NCBI RefSeq assembly: GCF_900113255.1
Contig: NZ_FOOR01000021.1
Coordinates: forward strand, 1 to 51,647
Source: Novosphingobium sp. CF614
GTDB lineage: Bacteria > Pseudomonadota > Alphaproteobacteria > Sphingomonadales > Sphingomonadaceae
DNA length: 51,647 bases
Direction: 5' to 3'
Shown here: positions 42,824-51,647 of the stretch, in pieces
Numbering within the stretch: position 1 is the first letter of the stretch
How the letters are laid out: each line of letters opens with the position of its first letter
The notes under the pieces: model-generated
What the model was told of the DNA's origin: nothing
Database searches by the model: none
What the model saw: only the letters and a program-made list of their open reading frames with translations
Position numbers and translations under genes: made by a program

Positions 42824-43663
42824 TCATTTTCGCTGCGGCGACCATCGATAGATTCTTTCTGCCGCGCCGCCCAGCAGCATGGCCTTGTCGCTCTGCGATA
42901 AGCGCTCGGTCACGCGGAATGCCTCGGTCCCCTGTCGATAGCTCAGCAAATCCGAGGTCCGCGCCCAATCGGTTCCCCACATGCACCGCTCGACCCCGTA
43001 GGCGTCGAGGATCCGCAGGAGCGGATCCCAGATGTCGCAAAACGGAAAGGGCTCGGCCGACATGGCGCATGCGCCGGTGAATTTCACGCTGACATTCCCG
43101 TAACGAGCGAGAGCAAGCAGCTTCGGAAGATCGGCCCAGACATCCGGTCCTTCGGGCCGATAGGGCTGTGGCAGACCGACATGGTCGATTACAACATGCG
43201 TATCGGGATGTCGCTCGACGATGATCCGCGCCTCGTCCAGATAGTCCCATGCGAACAGGTTCACCGGAAGACCATGCTTGGCGCTGGTCGAAAGCGCTAG
43301 GTCCAGTCCGGGATCAAGAGGGTTCCTGCCTTCCACGAAGACCAGCATGATCCTGACGCCGACGGCGCCCGACGCCCCGGCCCATTCGGACACGATCTCT
43401 CCAGCAGCAGGGTCTCGAGTGTCGACTGGCTTTACCAGTGCGAACCGGTCGGGATATCTTGCGTAGACTTCCTGCGCATAGCTGGCGTCGTAGCGATAGG
43501 TCTGGTATGTTGAGATGACGATTGCGCCGTCGATACCGAGCCGGTCCATCTGGGCGATTTGTTCCTCGCCAGTGACTTGCTCGGGACCAGCGATGTTCTG
43601 CGCCCAGGGGCGCTTTTCGTGATTTGGCTCGTAGAGATGGACTTGAGAGTCAATCACAGCCAC
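42824..43663 (-). CDS. Amidohydrolase-2 family TIM-barrel hydrolase
   Basis: From GTG 43663 (GGAGA upstream) there are 279 residues. The metal site begins DSQVHLYEP, followed by IDHVGLPQPY and the late acid in CMWGTDWARTSDL. This places it with 2-pyrone-4,6-dicarboxylate lactonase-like and related decarboxylases/hydrolases. Substrate unknown. A decayed paralogue N-terminus lies at 46864. Confidence 0.87.
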   Translation of the reverse strand: MAVIDSQVHLYEPNHEKRPWAQNIAGPEQVTGEEQIAQMDRLGIDGAIVISTYQTYRYDASYAQEVYARYPDRFALVKPVDTRDPAAGEIVSEWAGASGAVGVRIMLVFVEGRNPLDPGLDLALSTSAKHGLPVNLFAWDYLDEARIIVERHPDTHVVIDHVGLPQPYRPEGPDVWADLPKLLALARYGNVSVKFTGACAMSAEPFPFCDIWDPLLRILDAYGVERCMWGTDWARTSDLLSYRQGTEAFRVTERLSQSDKAMLLGGAAERIYRWSPQRK

Positions 43664-43740
43664 CGTTCGTCTCCGCTTTGGTTAGCTGCTTTCTGAGCGC
43701 CCTTGCCACGTTCCCGGGGCGCATGCCCGGGGTTATATGA

Positions 43741-44769
43741 TCAGTCCGCCCGGATCGGTTGCAGGGAGAGTGTGGGAATCCGGCCGCGACCATAAGTGCG
43801 GTGGTGCGACGCCGGATAAGGCTGGCTCTTGCGGCTGGCGCGGTTGAGCTTTTCCGTGTCAGCATCGCTTAGCGACCATGTCGCCGCCGCGAGATTGTCC
43901 TTGAGCTGGTCGATCGTGCGCGCGCCGATCAGGACCGATGAAACGCCCGGCTGGCGGCGGATAAAGTTCAATGCGACTTGTGACAGGCTCGCGCCCGGAT
44001 AGCCGGCGGCGACTTCTTCCAGCGCCTGCACCACCTTGCGGCCGGTCTCGTCGTCCCAATAGTTCACCCGTCCAACCGAGCCGAGCCGCGTCACTTCCGA
44101 CACGTCCGTCCGAAACTTGCCAGAAAGATAGCCTTGCGCCAGCGGGCTCCAGATCAGCGCGCCAACGCCCTGGTCGACACCGGCGGGCAGCATCTCGAAT
44201 TCGGCATCGCGCTTGAGCAGCGAATACTGGATCTGCTGGCTGACGAAGGGCGTGAAATTATGCTTTTCGGCCAGGCCCGCAGCCTTGGCAAGATGCCAGG
44301 CCGCCCAGTTCGAATGACCGATATAGCGGACTTTGCCCGCACTCACGAGATCGTCAAGCGTGCGCAGGATCTCTTCCATCGGCGTCAGGCTGTCGAAATT
44401 GTGGACCTGGTATAGGTCGACATAGTCCGTGCCCAAGCGCCTCAGACTGGCGTCGAAGGCATCCATCAGGTGCTTGCGCGAAAGGCCCTGACCATTGGGG
44501 CCTGGCGACATCGGGCCGAACGCCTTGGTCGCGATCAGCACGTCCTGACGGCGGCCCTTCAGCACTTCCCCCAGGATCTCCTCCGATCGGCCGCTGGAAT
44601 AGACGTCGGCCGTGTCGAACAGGTTGACGCCGGCATCGAGGCAGAGGTCGACCATGGCGCGCGCCTCGTCCGGCCCGACATCGCCGGACATGCCGCCGCC
44701 AAAGGTCATCGAGCCAAACGAAAAGGCCGAAACGTAAAGGCCGCTACGGCCAAGAAGACGATATTCCAT
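43741..44769 (-). CDS. Aldo/keto reductase
   Basis: A 342-residue NADPH-dependent aldo/keto reductase of the YajO/potassium-channel beta-like group. The catalytic tetrad is visible as D in NLFDTADVY, Y in the same block, K in VLIATKAFG and H in LYQVHNFD. ATG 44769 follows GGAAGGAT. It probably reduces or oxidises an intermediate of the local catabolic set; the substrate cannot be inferred. Confidence 0.9.
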   Translation of the reverse strand: MEYRLLGRSGLYVSAFSFGSMTFGGGMSGDVGPDEARAMVDLCLDAGVNLFDTADVYSSGRSEEILGEVLKGRRQDVLIATKAFGPMSPGPNGQGLSRKHLMDAFDASLRRLGTDYVDLYQVHNFDSLTPMEEILRTLDDLVSAGKVRYIGHSNWAAWHLAKAAGLAEKHNFTPFVSQQIQYSLLKRDAEFEMLPAGVDQGVGALIWSPLAQGYLSGKFRTDVSEVTRLGSVGRVNYWDDETGRKVVQALEEVAAGYPGASLSQVALNFIRRQPGVSSVLIGARTIDQLKDNLAAATWSLSDADTEKLNRASRKSQPYPASHHRTYGRGRIPTLSLQPIRAD

Positions 44770-44810
44770 GTGATCCTTCCAGAATGATGACTTGTCAGGC
44801 GCAGCCGCCC

Positions 44811-46550
44811 TCAGTGCGCCACCTCTGCCCGAGCATAGGCTTGGGAATGCTGCGGCCCGCGCACGAGCCGTCCTGGCAGTTCGCCGGTGGCGGCCCCATC
44901 CCGATACGTGACCACGCCCGAGACGATGGTCGCGATGTAGCCCTTGGCCCCCTGGAGCAGCCGCATCGCGCCTGCCGGCAGATCGTGGCTCACCCGCAGC
45001 GGCCCGACTTCGAGCGCGGCGATGTCGATGATGTTGAGGTCTGCTTTCATGCCGGGCGCGATCACGCCGCGGTCGCGCAGGCCCACCGTTTCGGCGGTCG
45101 CCGAAGTCTGGCGCCGGATTGCCTCGACGAGCGCGCCCTGCTTGCCGTTTGCCGCGTCGCGGCCCCAGTAGGTGAGGGCGGTCGTGGGGAAACTGCCGTC
45201 GGCGATCATCCCCACATGCGCTCCGCCGTCGCTGAGGCCCAGAACCGTGCCCGGATGCGCGAACATTTCCGCGAGCGCGTCGTAATTGTGATCGAGATAG
45301 TTCATCGCCGCGCAAAACAGCAGACTCTCACCATTCTGCTCCAGAAGACGGTCGTAGATCACTTCATTGGCCGATCGTCCTTCGCGCTCGGCGATGGCTG
45401 CGATCGATTTTTCCGGATCCTTGCCATAGTCTGGAACGCCCTCGATCGGGAACATTCGTGACGGATTGAAGATAGCCGGCGGTGCCGGGCTGTTTTCCAT
45501 TTCGGACAGCACAGTCTCGCGGAATTCGGGGTCGCGCATGATCGCGACCTTTTCGTCGAGCGGTTTGTTCGAAATTCCCCGAATGCTGCCAGCGGTGTGC
45601 AGAGGCGTGTGGGTGGTGGCCAGACCGAAAATCATGCCGATCGGCCGGGGCGCCACCTGCGCGCGAATCTCCAGACCTTCAGCCGTTGCTTCGGTGATTG
45701 TCGCCAGGATCTTGCGCCAGTCCTGGTTGAACGTGTGACTCTGGCCAACCGAGATCGACAAGGGCCGTCCCGATGCCCGCACGATCCGCAGGATCATCGC
45801 CATTTCGGCATCCTGATCGTGCCAGTCCGAAACCCATTGCAGGACGCCGCGATCGGCATCCTTCAGCGCCATTGCGATCGCCATCAATTCTGCTTCGTCC
45901 GCCAGATAGCTCGGCGTGACCTCACCCTTCTTGGTCTTGTGGGCAAGCGACTGGGACGTGGAAAAGCCGATGGCTCCCGCCTCCATCGCATCGCGCGCCA
46001 ATGCGCGCATCCTGGCGCAATCCTCTGGCGTGGCGGGCTCCAGACGCACGGCCCGCTCGCCCATGACGTAAAGCCGCAGCGGGCTATGGGGAAGCTGGGC
46101 GCAAACATCGATATCGAAGCTTCTCTGCCCCAGAATATCCAGATACTCGCCGAACGACTCCCATGTCCAATCGATGCCTTCGTGGAGCGCCGTGCCGGGA
46201 ATATCCTCGACACCTTCCATGAGCTCGATCAGCGCATCACGGTCCCCGGCGCGGACCGGGGCGAATCCCACGCCGCAATTCCCCATCACCACCGTGGTCA
46301 CGCCGTGCCAGCAGGAAGGCTTGAGCGTGTTTTCCCATGACGCCTGGCCATCGTAATGCGTGTGGATATCGACGAAGCCGGGAGTCACCACAAATCCCGT
46401 CGCGTCGATTTCTTCGGCGCCGCGCCCAGCGACCTTGCCGACCTCGACGATGAGACCGTCCTTCACCGCCACGTCCGCCGCCTTCAGCGGAGCACCCAGC
46501 CCATCGGCGACTGTCCCACCTCGAATGACAATATCAAATTCGTAGGCCAT
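44811..46550 (-). CDS. N-acyl-D-amino-acid deacylase-like amidohydrolase
   Basis: From ATG 46550 (AGGAGA upstream) this encodes 579 residues of the amidohydrolase-3 group. Metal-binding DIHTHYDGQ is near residue 65, MGNCGVG follows, and the late SDGGAHVGMIADG carries the catalytic Asp. Homologues hydrolyse N-acyl-D-amino acids or related amides. It follows the same strand as the reductase, amidohydrolase and transporter genes and likely shares their pathway. Confidence 0.88.
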   Translation of the reverse strand: MAYEFDIVIRGGTVADGLGAPLKAADVAVKDGLIVEVGKVAGRGAEEIDATGFVVTPGFVDIHTHYDGQASWENTLKPSCWHGVTTVVMGNCGVGFAPVRAGDRDALIELMEGVEDIPGTALHEGIDWTWESFGEYLDILGQRSFDIDVCAQLPHSPLRLYVMGERAVRLEPATPEDCARMRALARDAMEAGAIGFSTSQSLAHKTKKGEVTPSYLADEAELMAIAMALKDADRGVLQWVSDWHDQDAEMAMILRIVRASGRPLSISVGQSHTFNQDWRKILATITEATAEGLEIRAQVAPRPIGMIFGLATTHTPLHTAGSIRGISNKPLDEKVAIMRDPEFRETVLSEMENSPAPPAIFNPSRMFPIEGVPDYGKDPEKSIAAIAEREGRSANEVIYDRLLEQNGESLLFCAAMNYLDHNYDALAEMFAHPGTVLGLSDGGAHVGMIADGSFPTTALTYWGRDAANGKQGALVEAIRRQTSATAETVGLRDRGVIAPGMKADLNIIDIAALEVGPLRVSHDLPAGAMRLLQGAKGYIATIVSGVVTYRDGAATGELPGRLVRGPQHSQAYARAEVAH

Positions 46551-46863
46551 ACGCTCTCCTATTTTATGGTCTATGCCACTTTCAGTAAGGCAATAATGGC
46601 TCAAAGCCATCGATTGCCACGCCCCTCGCCGCCGGCCAGATCGAAGCTGCCATCGCGGCTGTTCTACTGCCCACCGCAATAGCAAGGCACGCCCAATGGT
46701 AGGGCCTTAATCTGCAACAGGCGGACGGGCTTTCCTACGTCTCGAATCTCCTGCCTTCATGCGGCGCATGCATATGCGTTATGCTACGGCATCTGCTTCA
46801 ATGAAGGCCATTGCCAGCCCGTGGGCATGGATGCGCTTGAGGGAGCAGGAAAGAGAAGTGGCC
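46551..46863. other. Divergent intergenic region, no gene seen
   Basis: This 313-base region separates the leftward catabolic genes from the rightward remnant and dehydratase genes. It should contain two promoters. I see no convincing boxes, RNA gene or regulator-like palindrome. Confidence 0.35.
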
Positions 46864-47243
46864 ATGATCGATTGCCAGTTGCATGTCTACGAGGTCGGCC
46901 ATCGTGGGCCTCCATGGACCTACAAGATTGAAGGTGTCGATCAAGCGACCGGCGAACAGCAGATCGCGGCTATGGATGCGATAGGTATCGACGGCGCGAT
47001 CATCGTCTCGAATTTCACCACCTGCCGGTATCACACGAGCTATGTGCCCGGCATCCAGGCCGGTTCGCGTTGATCAAGCCTGTCAGCGTCACCGACCCCG
47101 ATCCTGCCGAGTTCAAGCAGTTCGCTCGCGATCATCTGACGCCCTATCAGGTTCCAGTGGCCCACAAGTTCGTCGACAGCCTGCCGCGTACCCATTCGAT
47201 GAAAGCCATCAGGGCCCAAGCCCTGGAAATCGCAAAAGGCTGA
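46864..47243 (+). pseudogene. Amidohydrolase N-terminus joined to an AMP-ligase C-terminus
   Basis: The first part (MIDCQLHVYEVGHRGPPW, GIDGAIIVSN) is the N-terminus of a paralogue of the amidohydrolase at 42824. Near 47040 the frame shifts: the similarity continues as ARHPGRFALIKPV in another frame. Soon after, LTPYQVPVAHKFVDSLPRTH then SMKAIRAQAL has the look of an acyl-CoA synthetase C-terminal domain with its catalytic Lys. A frameshift plus a deletion joining two genes explains this best. Confidence 0.7.
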
Positions 47244-47301
47244 AACGCCCAATTTCGCCCGGGTGCTGCGCGGTCAGGCGAACATATTTGAGGAGAATGC
47301 C

Positions 47302-48591
47302 ATGTCTGACGCCAACCAAACCAACACCCCTAACGATATCGACAACGCGCGGATCACCGATGAGGATATCGAGCGGGAGCGTGCCCAGATCGGCGTTTCG
47401 CAATTCGAGCATGGCGAATGCTTCAACCGGCTCGTGTCCGACGACGGCATCCGGCATTTCGCCTTCGGCTTCGTCGCAGACGAGAACCCGCTGTGGCACG
47501 AACCCGACTATGGAGCAAAGACGCGCTGGCGTGGCCAGATCGCGCCGCCCCTGTTCCCGACCACGACCGGCATCAACGAAACGCCGAAATATGACACGCC
47601 CGAAATGAAGGCCCTGTTCAAGGGCCTGTACCGCGGTGTCGGCCGCTACAATGTCGGCACCAACTGGAAGCTGTTCCGTCCGATCCGCCCCGGCGACGTC
47701 ATCTATCATGACAGTGCCGTCTCCAACATGCAGGTCAAGGCGAACTCGTCGTTTTCCGGCGCACGCACCGTGCTCGATACGATCCGGCATCTCTATGTCG
47801 ATCGCGACGGCAGGCCCGTGGCGGTTCGCTACGAAAACTTCATCAATGCCGAACGTGGCGGCTCCAGGCAGGTCGGCAAGCACGCCAACACCCAGCGGCA
47901 CGTCTACACGGACGAAGAGATCGCCAGGATCGACGCGGTCTACGCGGCCGAGGAAATTCGCGGGCCGGAGCCGCGCTGGTGGGAAGACGTAAATCCCGGC
48001 GATAGCATCGTGCCGGTGGTGAAAGGGCCGCTCGGGACGCTGGATATCATTGCCGGACATCTGGGCTGGGGCCTTAGCGGCACCTACGGCGCCGGTCCGT
48101 TTCGCTATGACTGGAAGACACGCCAGAAGCTGTCCGCCTTTTACAGCAAGGATCGCTACGGTGTGCCGCAGACGATGATGCGCGTGCATTGGGAGCAGGA
48201 GCGCGCGGCGGAACTGGGCCTGCCGGCGCCCTATGACTATGGTCAGATGCGATCCAACTGGATGGCACACGCCATCACCAACTGGATGGGCGACGACGCG
48301 TGGATCGCCACGCTGGATACCGAAATCCGTGGATTCAACTTCCATGGCGACACCACGTTCATCACCGGCACGGTCGTGAGCAAAAGCGACGCGGACGGGA
48401 TCTGCTCGGTCGATCTCTCGATTATCGGCACCAACCAGCGCGACGAGATTACGTGCAAGGCCTATGGTACGATCCGCCTGCCCTCGCGGACGAAGGGCGC
48501 TGTCGTGTTGCCCTTCCCCGATGCCGACATTTGCGCGCGCGGCGCTGATCTGATGGCGACGGCGGCAAGACGCCTGAATTCTCCGGCGTAA
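47302..48591 (+). CDS. Double hot-dog (MaoC/FAS1-type dehydratase) protein
   Basis: From ATG 47302 behind GAGGAGA, this has 429 residues. Two hot-dog halves are suggested: HFAFGFVADENPLWHEPDYG in the first and GHLGWGLSGTYGAGPFRYD in the second. The arrangement matches FAS1-like dehydratase/MaoC-type acyl-CoA hydratases. It probably hydrates an enoyl-CoA intermediate, fitting an adjoining lost AMP-ligase gene. Confidence 0.82.
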   Translation: MSDANQTNTPNDIDNARITDEDIERERAQIGVSQFEHGECFNRLVSDDGIRHFAFGFVADENPLWHEPDYGAKTRWRGQIAPPLFPTTTGINETPKYDTPEMKALFKGLYRGVGRYNVGTNWKLFRPIRPGDVIYHDSAVSNMQVKANSSFSGARTVLDTIRHLYVDRDGRPVAVRYENFINAERGGSRQVGKHANTQRHVYTDEEIARIDAVYAAEEIRGPEPRWWEDVNPGDSIVPVVKGPLGTLDIIAGHLGWGLSGTYGAGPFRYDWKTRQKLSAFYSKDRYGVPQTMMRVHWEQERAAELGLPAPYDYGQMRSNWMAHAITNWMGDDAWIATLDTEIRGFNFHGDTTFITGTVVSKSDADGICSVDLSIIGTNQRDEITCKAYGTIRLPSRTKGAVVLPFPDADICARGADLMATAARRLNSPA

Positions 48592-48604
48592 GGGCGAAAA
48601 TAAC

Positions 48605-48672
48605 CCGCCGGGTGAAAGGTCACCGTGACCGGCGTCCTCGCGAGGAGTGGCATGTCGCCATTCACCCGGCGG
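48605..48672 (+). terminator. Long inverted repeat behind the dehydratase gene
   Basis: CCGCCGGGTGAA and TTCACCCGGCGG are perfect 12-base arms 44 bases apart. Inside lie GGTCA-CCG-TGACC and CTCGCGAG. It begins 13 bases after the dehydratase stop, so transcript termination or mRNA protection is likely. There is no T-run, so intrinsic termination is not certain. Confidence 0.45.
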
Positions 48673-49278
48673 ATCATCCCGCATAGCGCGGGGCTAGGAG
48701 ATTGTCGGAAGCGGTTGGAAGCCAGGACATTGTCCAGCCGACTTGCGGATGCAACGTCCTGGTCAGGCTCGCAATCGATGCGAGGCGCGAGGGGGATAGC
48801 GACCAAATCCTGCAGCCGGAATCTGGGGACAGGTCCCCACCATCAGGTCGATCTGCAGTGGCTCGCGTCATGAGGTCCGGTAGGCCGCCCGCACGATGTC
48901 AGCCGCTGCGCGGCGCTGGCGGCGATGATAGACTGCGATGAGACGCCGAAGAAACTCGCGCTCTCCTCCAACTGCCGTCGACGTCCACGCGGCCAGATCC
49001 TAGTCTGTCCGTTCGATCACATGCGGTTTAACGGTCCGGACCGCGTGCAGACGTGCGTTGAGGCGATCCACGGCGCCTTGATGCTCGCCGTTTGTCGAAC
49101 GTCGGGCAATGGACAGAAATATCGCCGCGGTGCGATCGGCAATCGACCGGTCGCCCTAGCCGCTGTCGAGCGCAGTCGCCGCGGTAACCGCGCGCGGCTA
49201 TCCACGGATAGCGAGCGCAAGCAGCTCTGCGGACTTGCACGCCTAATCACTGGGTAGCTTCTGGTGCGCGTCCGCTAC
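48673..49278. other. Degraded stretch without a gene I can support
   Basis: About 600 bases lie between the hairpin behind the dehydratase gene and the IS21 remnant. Short frames exist on both strands but none reads like a protein I recognise. It is probably remnant DNA from earlier insertions and deletions. Confidence 0.4.
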
Positions 49279-49477
49279 TGTAGACCGGCGTGCAAAAGGG
49301 CCCCTCATTTCGATGGTTTAGGCAGCGGCCTGGTTTTCCAGGTGGCGAGATCGGGATGTTGGTGGTGGAGACAGTGGTTCGGATCCGGCGGGAGCATGCC
49401 GGGGGCACGCGGATCAAGGCGATTGCGCGTGATCTGCGGTTGTCGCGCAAGGCGATCCGGGCGCCCGAGGGTGGCTG
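49279..49477 (+). mobile_element. IS21-family left-end remnant with istA N-terminus
   Basis: A terminal-like sequence starting TGTAGACCGGCGTGCAAAAG (49279) is followed by ATG 49356 and MLVVETVVRIRREHAGG, then IKAIARDLRLSRKAIRAPEG, the typical N-terminus of an IstA transposase. The frame leaves IstA similarity at about 49477, where it runs directly into a fragment of another gene. Only the left end survives. Confidence 0.7.
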
Positions 49478-49560
49478 AATTCGGCCGACGACTTCATGGA
49501 ATCCGCGAACGACACGCCCGAAAGGAGCGTTTCATCGAACGGCTGACGACGATGCCCTAG
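49477..49560 (+). pseudogene. 3' remnant of a copy of the 376-residue gene
   Basis: The last 27 codons read EFGRRLHGIRERHARKERF then IERLTTMP, nearly the same as the end of the protein at 37267 (EFDRRLHEIRERHARKERF, IERLAALP). The upstream part has been replaced by the IS21 remnant. This shows that the right end of this island once carried the same gene as the middle island. Confidence 0.8.
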
Positions 49561-49610
49561 CCGTGGCGCGCTGACATAGGTGCGTGGCGGCCGGCAAGAG
49601 CGGCAAAAAG

Positions 49611-50462
49611 TCACGCCCCCACCATCTTCTCCAGTTTCGCGAGGAAGAAGCGGTCGCTCCATAATTCCAGCGACTTTGCCTCCGTTGGGCGCAGGAAGCG
49701 CCTGACGTCTTCGGCGGCGGCCTTCCAGTCGACAGCGACTATTGTGGCCCGCAGCATGCCCTCCAGCCATGCCATATCGATCTTGAGGTCTTCCTGCCCC
49801 GCCCATGGGCCTGCCTGGATCAGAGCGGCCTGGAGATGCATCAGATTGGGAGAAACCCCGTTCGAGACATACCAGGAGAAATCATACCAATCCCTGCCCT
49901 TCAGATAACCCCGGCAAAGCAGAGCATGGATTTTCAGCGCGAAGTTGGAAGGCAGATCTTGATGCCGCACCTCGTAATCGGCGGGAAAATCGAGAAAGGT
50001 GCTGGTTTCCCCGGACCCAGGCGGTGGATTGGTATCGATCTCCAGCTTGATCCTGATCGTCCTGCGACGTCCCGTGCCCGCGAAGGTCAGATCGAGCTGA
50101 CTCGCGATGGAATTATCCTTGAGCACCGCCTCCCGAACTGCCTTGTCCATTCTCTCCTTGGGCTGGGCATCGAGCTTCAATCCGAATTGGGCGAAAACCT
50201 CGACCAGAATTTTGAGATAGGGGGCCCAGTCGAATTCTGGGTTCGGCGACCGGAGCATGAAATCGAGATCTTCGGAAAATCTTGGCAGACGGTGCAGAAT
50301 GCGCAGGCTGGTGCCACCCTGGAAAAGAGCTACGTCGAAAAAATCGCCACGCCAGAGCGCGTACAGAGCGACCTCCTGGACGATCTCCTTGATCGCATTC
50401 TCCTCCTCGACCGCGTTGGTCGCTCCATATTGGCGGAGCTTTTCCTGAATAATCTCAATCAT
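49611..50462 (-). CDS. AbiEii-type nucleotidyltransferase toxin, copy 2
   Basis: 283 residues with GGTSLR and RFSEDLD intact, about 92% identical by eye to the protein at 38878. The start overlaps the antitoxin gene by eight bases, as in copy 1. Changes are mostly conservative, so both copies appear intact. Confidence 0.88.
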   Translation of the reverse strand: MIEIIQEKLRQYGATNAVEEENAIKEIVQEVALYALWRGDFFDVALFQGGTSLRILHRLPRFSEDLDFMLRSPNPEFDWAPYLKILVEVFAQFGLKLDAQPKERMDKAVREAVLKDNSIASQLDLTFAGTGRRRTIRIKLEIDTNPPPGSGETSTFLDFPADYEVRHQDLPSNFALKIHALLCRGYLKGRDWYDFSWYVSNGVSPNLMHLQAALIQAGPWAGQEDLKIDMAWLEGMLRATIVAVDWKAAAEDVRRFLRPTEAKSLELWSDRFFLAKLEKMVGA

Positions 50463-51141
50463 CCGAGGGACGTCCTTTGACCGCGCCTTTGATCGTCAGA
50501 ATGGCGTCTTCGAGTGAATGGAGAAACGCGTTGGCGGCCTTGTGCTTGTAAACGGGCCGGAGCGCAGCGAAATCCTTGCGCCCGAGCGATCGTAGCCGGT
50601 CTTTGTCGATCCGCATGCCGATGGTGAGCCAGTCCAGACCGGACCAATGCTCCTTTCGTAGAGCGACAAGATCGATCAGCGCCCGTAAAGGCTGCGCGAC
50701 AAATGCCGTGAGTTTGCCGAGCTTTTCGCGGCCTACGCTCGTCAGGAATTGGTATTCCTGGAGCGCGAGCGGGTGAAAGCTGAATTGCCCGAAGGATGGC
50801 GTATCATGGGTGATCGTCTTGCGGCCCGGTGAAACGCTTGCCGTGGTGAAGACGGCCTCTGGAATCCAGCCATGATAGGCCAGGGCGGTTTCAAAGGAGA
50901 TATAGCTGCCCGGCAGGAGGGCCTGTGCTACGGCAAAGGGGTGGACGGCATCGTTGCTGGTTCGCCGACCGAGCATATAGGTAGCCCGCTTGAGACGGAT
51001 CAGCGACCCGTTCTTTAGTGCCCGGTGAACCAGAGCATAGCGGCGGGCATCGCTGCCACCCAGAAGCTCACGAAGCTGGCCTTCGCTGAAAATACGATCT
51101 GCAAGGCCCGATTCTTCAACCTGTTCTGCAAGCGTGATCAT
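50455..51141 (-). CDS. AbiEi-type antitoxin, copy 2
   Basis: From ATG 51141 this has 228 residues and the same wHTH plus AbiEi body as copy 1 at 39722. The frame extends to 51243 but that part is not family-like. The N-terminal 20 residues diverge most (MITLAEQVEESGLADRIF against MSALSEHISGSSLAERVF), which may matter for operator recognition or cross-talk. Confidence 0.87.
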   Translation of the reverse strand: MITLAEQVEESGLADRIFSEGQLRELLGGSDARRYALVHRALKNGSLIRLKRATYMLGRRTSNDAVHPFAVAQALLPGSYISFETALAYHGWIPEAVFTTASVSPGRKTITHDTPSFGQFSFHPLALQEYQFLTSVGREKLGKLTAFVAQPLRALIDLVALRKEHWSGLDWLTIGMRIDKDRLRSLGRKDFAALRPVYKHKAANAFLHSLEDAILTIKGAVKGRPSDD

Positions 51142-51266
51142 AAAATTCCAGATACTTTCAAAGAATGAAAGTTTCAAGAATTTCCTGAAGAGCCATGAGC
51201 AGCGTCCGTTGGTCCAACGCAGCCCCGTCGAATCACCTGCCAACGCACATGATTTTGGAGGCTTCG

Positions 51267-51390
51267 AGACTCAAACCACTCCGATAAAAAGTCCCAGGGT
51301 ATCGAGCATGGTACCACCTTGCGATGACTCTCAAGAAATGGCGGATTTCTACGCCATACAGGACTGTTTTCGAGTCCTCTTCTGGCACCA
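51267..51390 (+). repeat. att module D with tRNA-like CCA end
   Basis: The inverted word here is altered (AGACTCAAACC). It is followed by AAAAAGTCCC, GGGTATC, GGTACC and CTCAAGAAATGGCGG, then the direct core TTCGAGTCCTCTTCTG (51369-51384) and GCACCA to 51390. It is the only downstream copy that keeps the acceptor and CCA, so it is probably the attR of the whole array. Nothing recognisable follows to the window end. Confidence 0.75.
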
Positions 51391-51647
51391 CTTTTGGACG
51401 CTAAGTGCGTCCAGCAACGTCCAGCAAGCGGCTGGTTTTACAGCATAAATCGACGGATGATCGCCGGCTAAATTTCCGGTGACGTCCGGTCAAGACCAGC
51501 AACAGCACATCATTTTGTTGGTGCTTTTCTTGGTCCCGGATCGACCCGGCTTTGTTGATTTCCGCTGAGAGTTGCCCCGGGAGAGGTATAAATTTCCACT
51601 GAGAAGTGACCCATGTTTTGACCTTTCCCCTGGCTGATTTGTCGGGG
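51391..51647. other. Flank beyond att D, no gene seen
   Basis: The last 257 bases contain further ACGTCC words (for example 51416 and 51482) like those behind the other att cores, but no supportable gene. Whether it is chromosome or another element cannot be told from the window. Confidence 0.4.

Noticed and set aside
47209..48684. Minus-strand frame of 491 codons
   Set aside because: Antisense to the hot-dog dehydratase gene, whose motifs and ribosome binding site are clear.

Overview
The window looks like the chromosome of a sphingomonad (Alphaproteobacteria, Sphingomonadaceae such as Novosphingobium, Sphingobium or Sphingopyxis). The evidence is high GC, a backbone order of zinc-ribbon gene, ftsE, ftsX, DUF218 gene, plsC, tyrA-type dehydrogenase, hisC, metX and metW, and a complex-I NDUFA9-type gene. 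Family names rest on reading the translations; no database search was run.

Layout. (1) 1-3.93 kb is the end of an integrated element lying on the 3' side of a tRNA-Leu(GAG) gene, with alpA, a terminator, parA and three unrecognised genes, the last running off the window. (2) 4.1-14.5 kb is ordinary backbone: cell division, lipid and amino-acid genes. (3) From 14.77 kb a tRNA-Leu(CAG) gene carries a pile-up of islands. A P4-type integrase follows the tRNA directly, and the tRNA 3'-end core recurs at about 16.9, 40.65 and 51.38 kb. Each downstream copy sits in a conserved module of about 117 bp that also holds an inverted T-arm-like word. Only one integrase gene is present.

The middle island (16.9-40.65 kb) is the most interesting part. 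It has a sigma-54 two-component system divergent from a small envelope-type operon with a consensus -24/-12 promoter. It also has a complete RNA-repair operon: the CARF/AAA+ activator RtcR is divergent from ro60 (rsr), then five tandem Y-RNA-like genes, rtcB, an unrecognised 153-residue gene, rtcA, a structured spacer and a double-AAA+ ATPase. The operon has a near-consensus sigma-54 promoter and a candidate enhancer palindrome. Each Y-like RNA closes with a 5'/3' terminal stem that covaries between copies and contains a T-arm-like hairpin; several also carry a circularly permuted tRNA module. Next to it lie two AbiE-type toxin-antitoxin pairs, a primase-helicase of the TOTE type and a 376-residue gene of unknown function. 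Together this reads as an RNA-damage and anti-phage cargo set.

The last island (40.65-51.39 kb) carries a catabolic set (MFS transporter, two amidohydrolase-type enzymes, aldo/keto reductase, hot-dog dehydratase) with decayed fragments. It ends with a near-copy of the AbiE pair and att module that also end the middle island, plus remnants of IS3 and IS21 elements.
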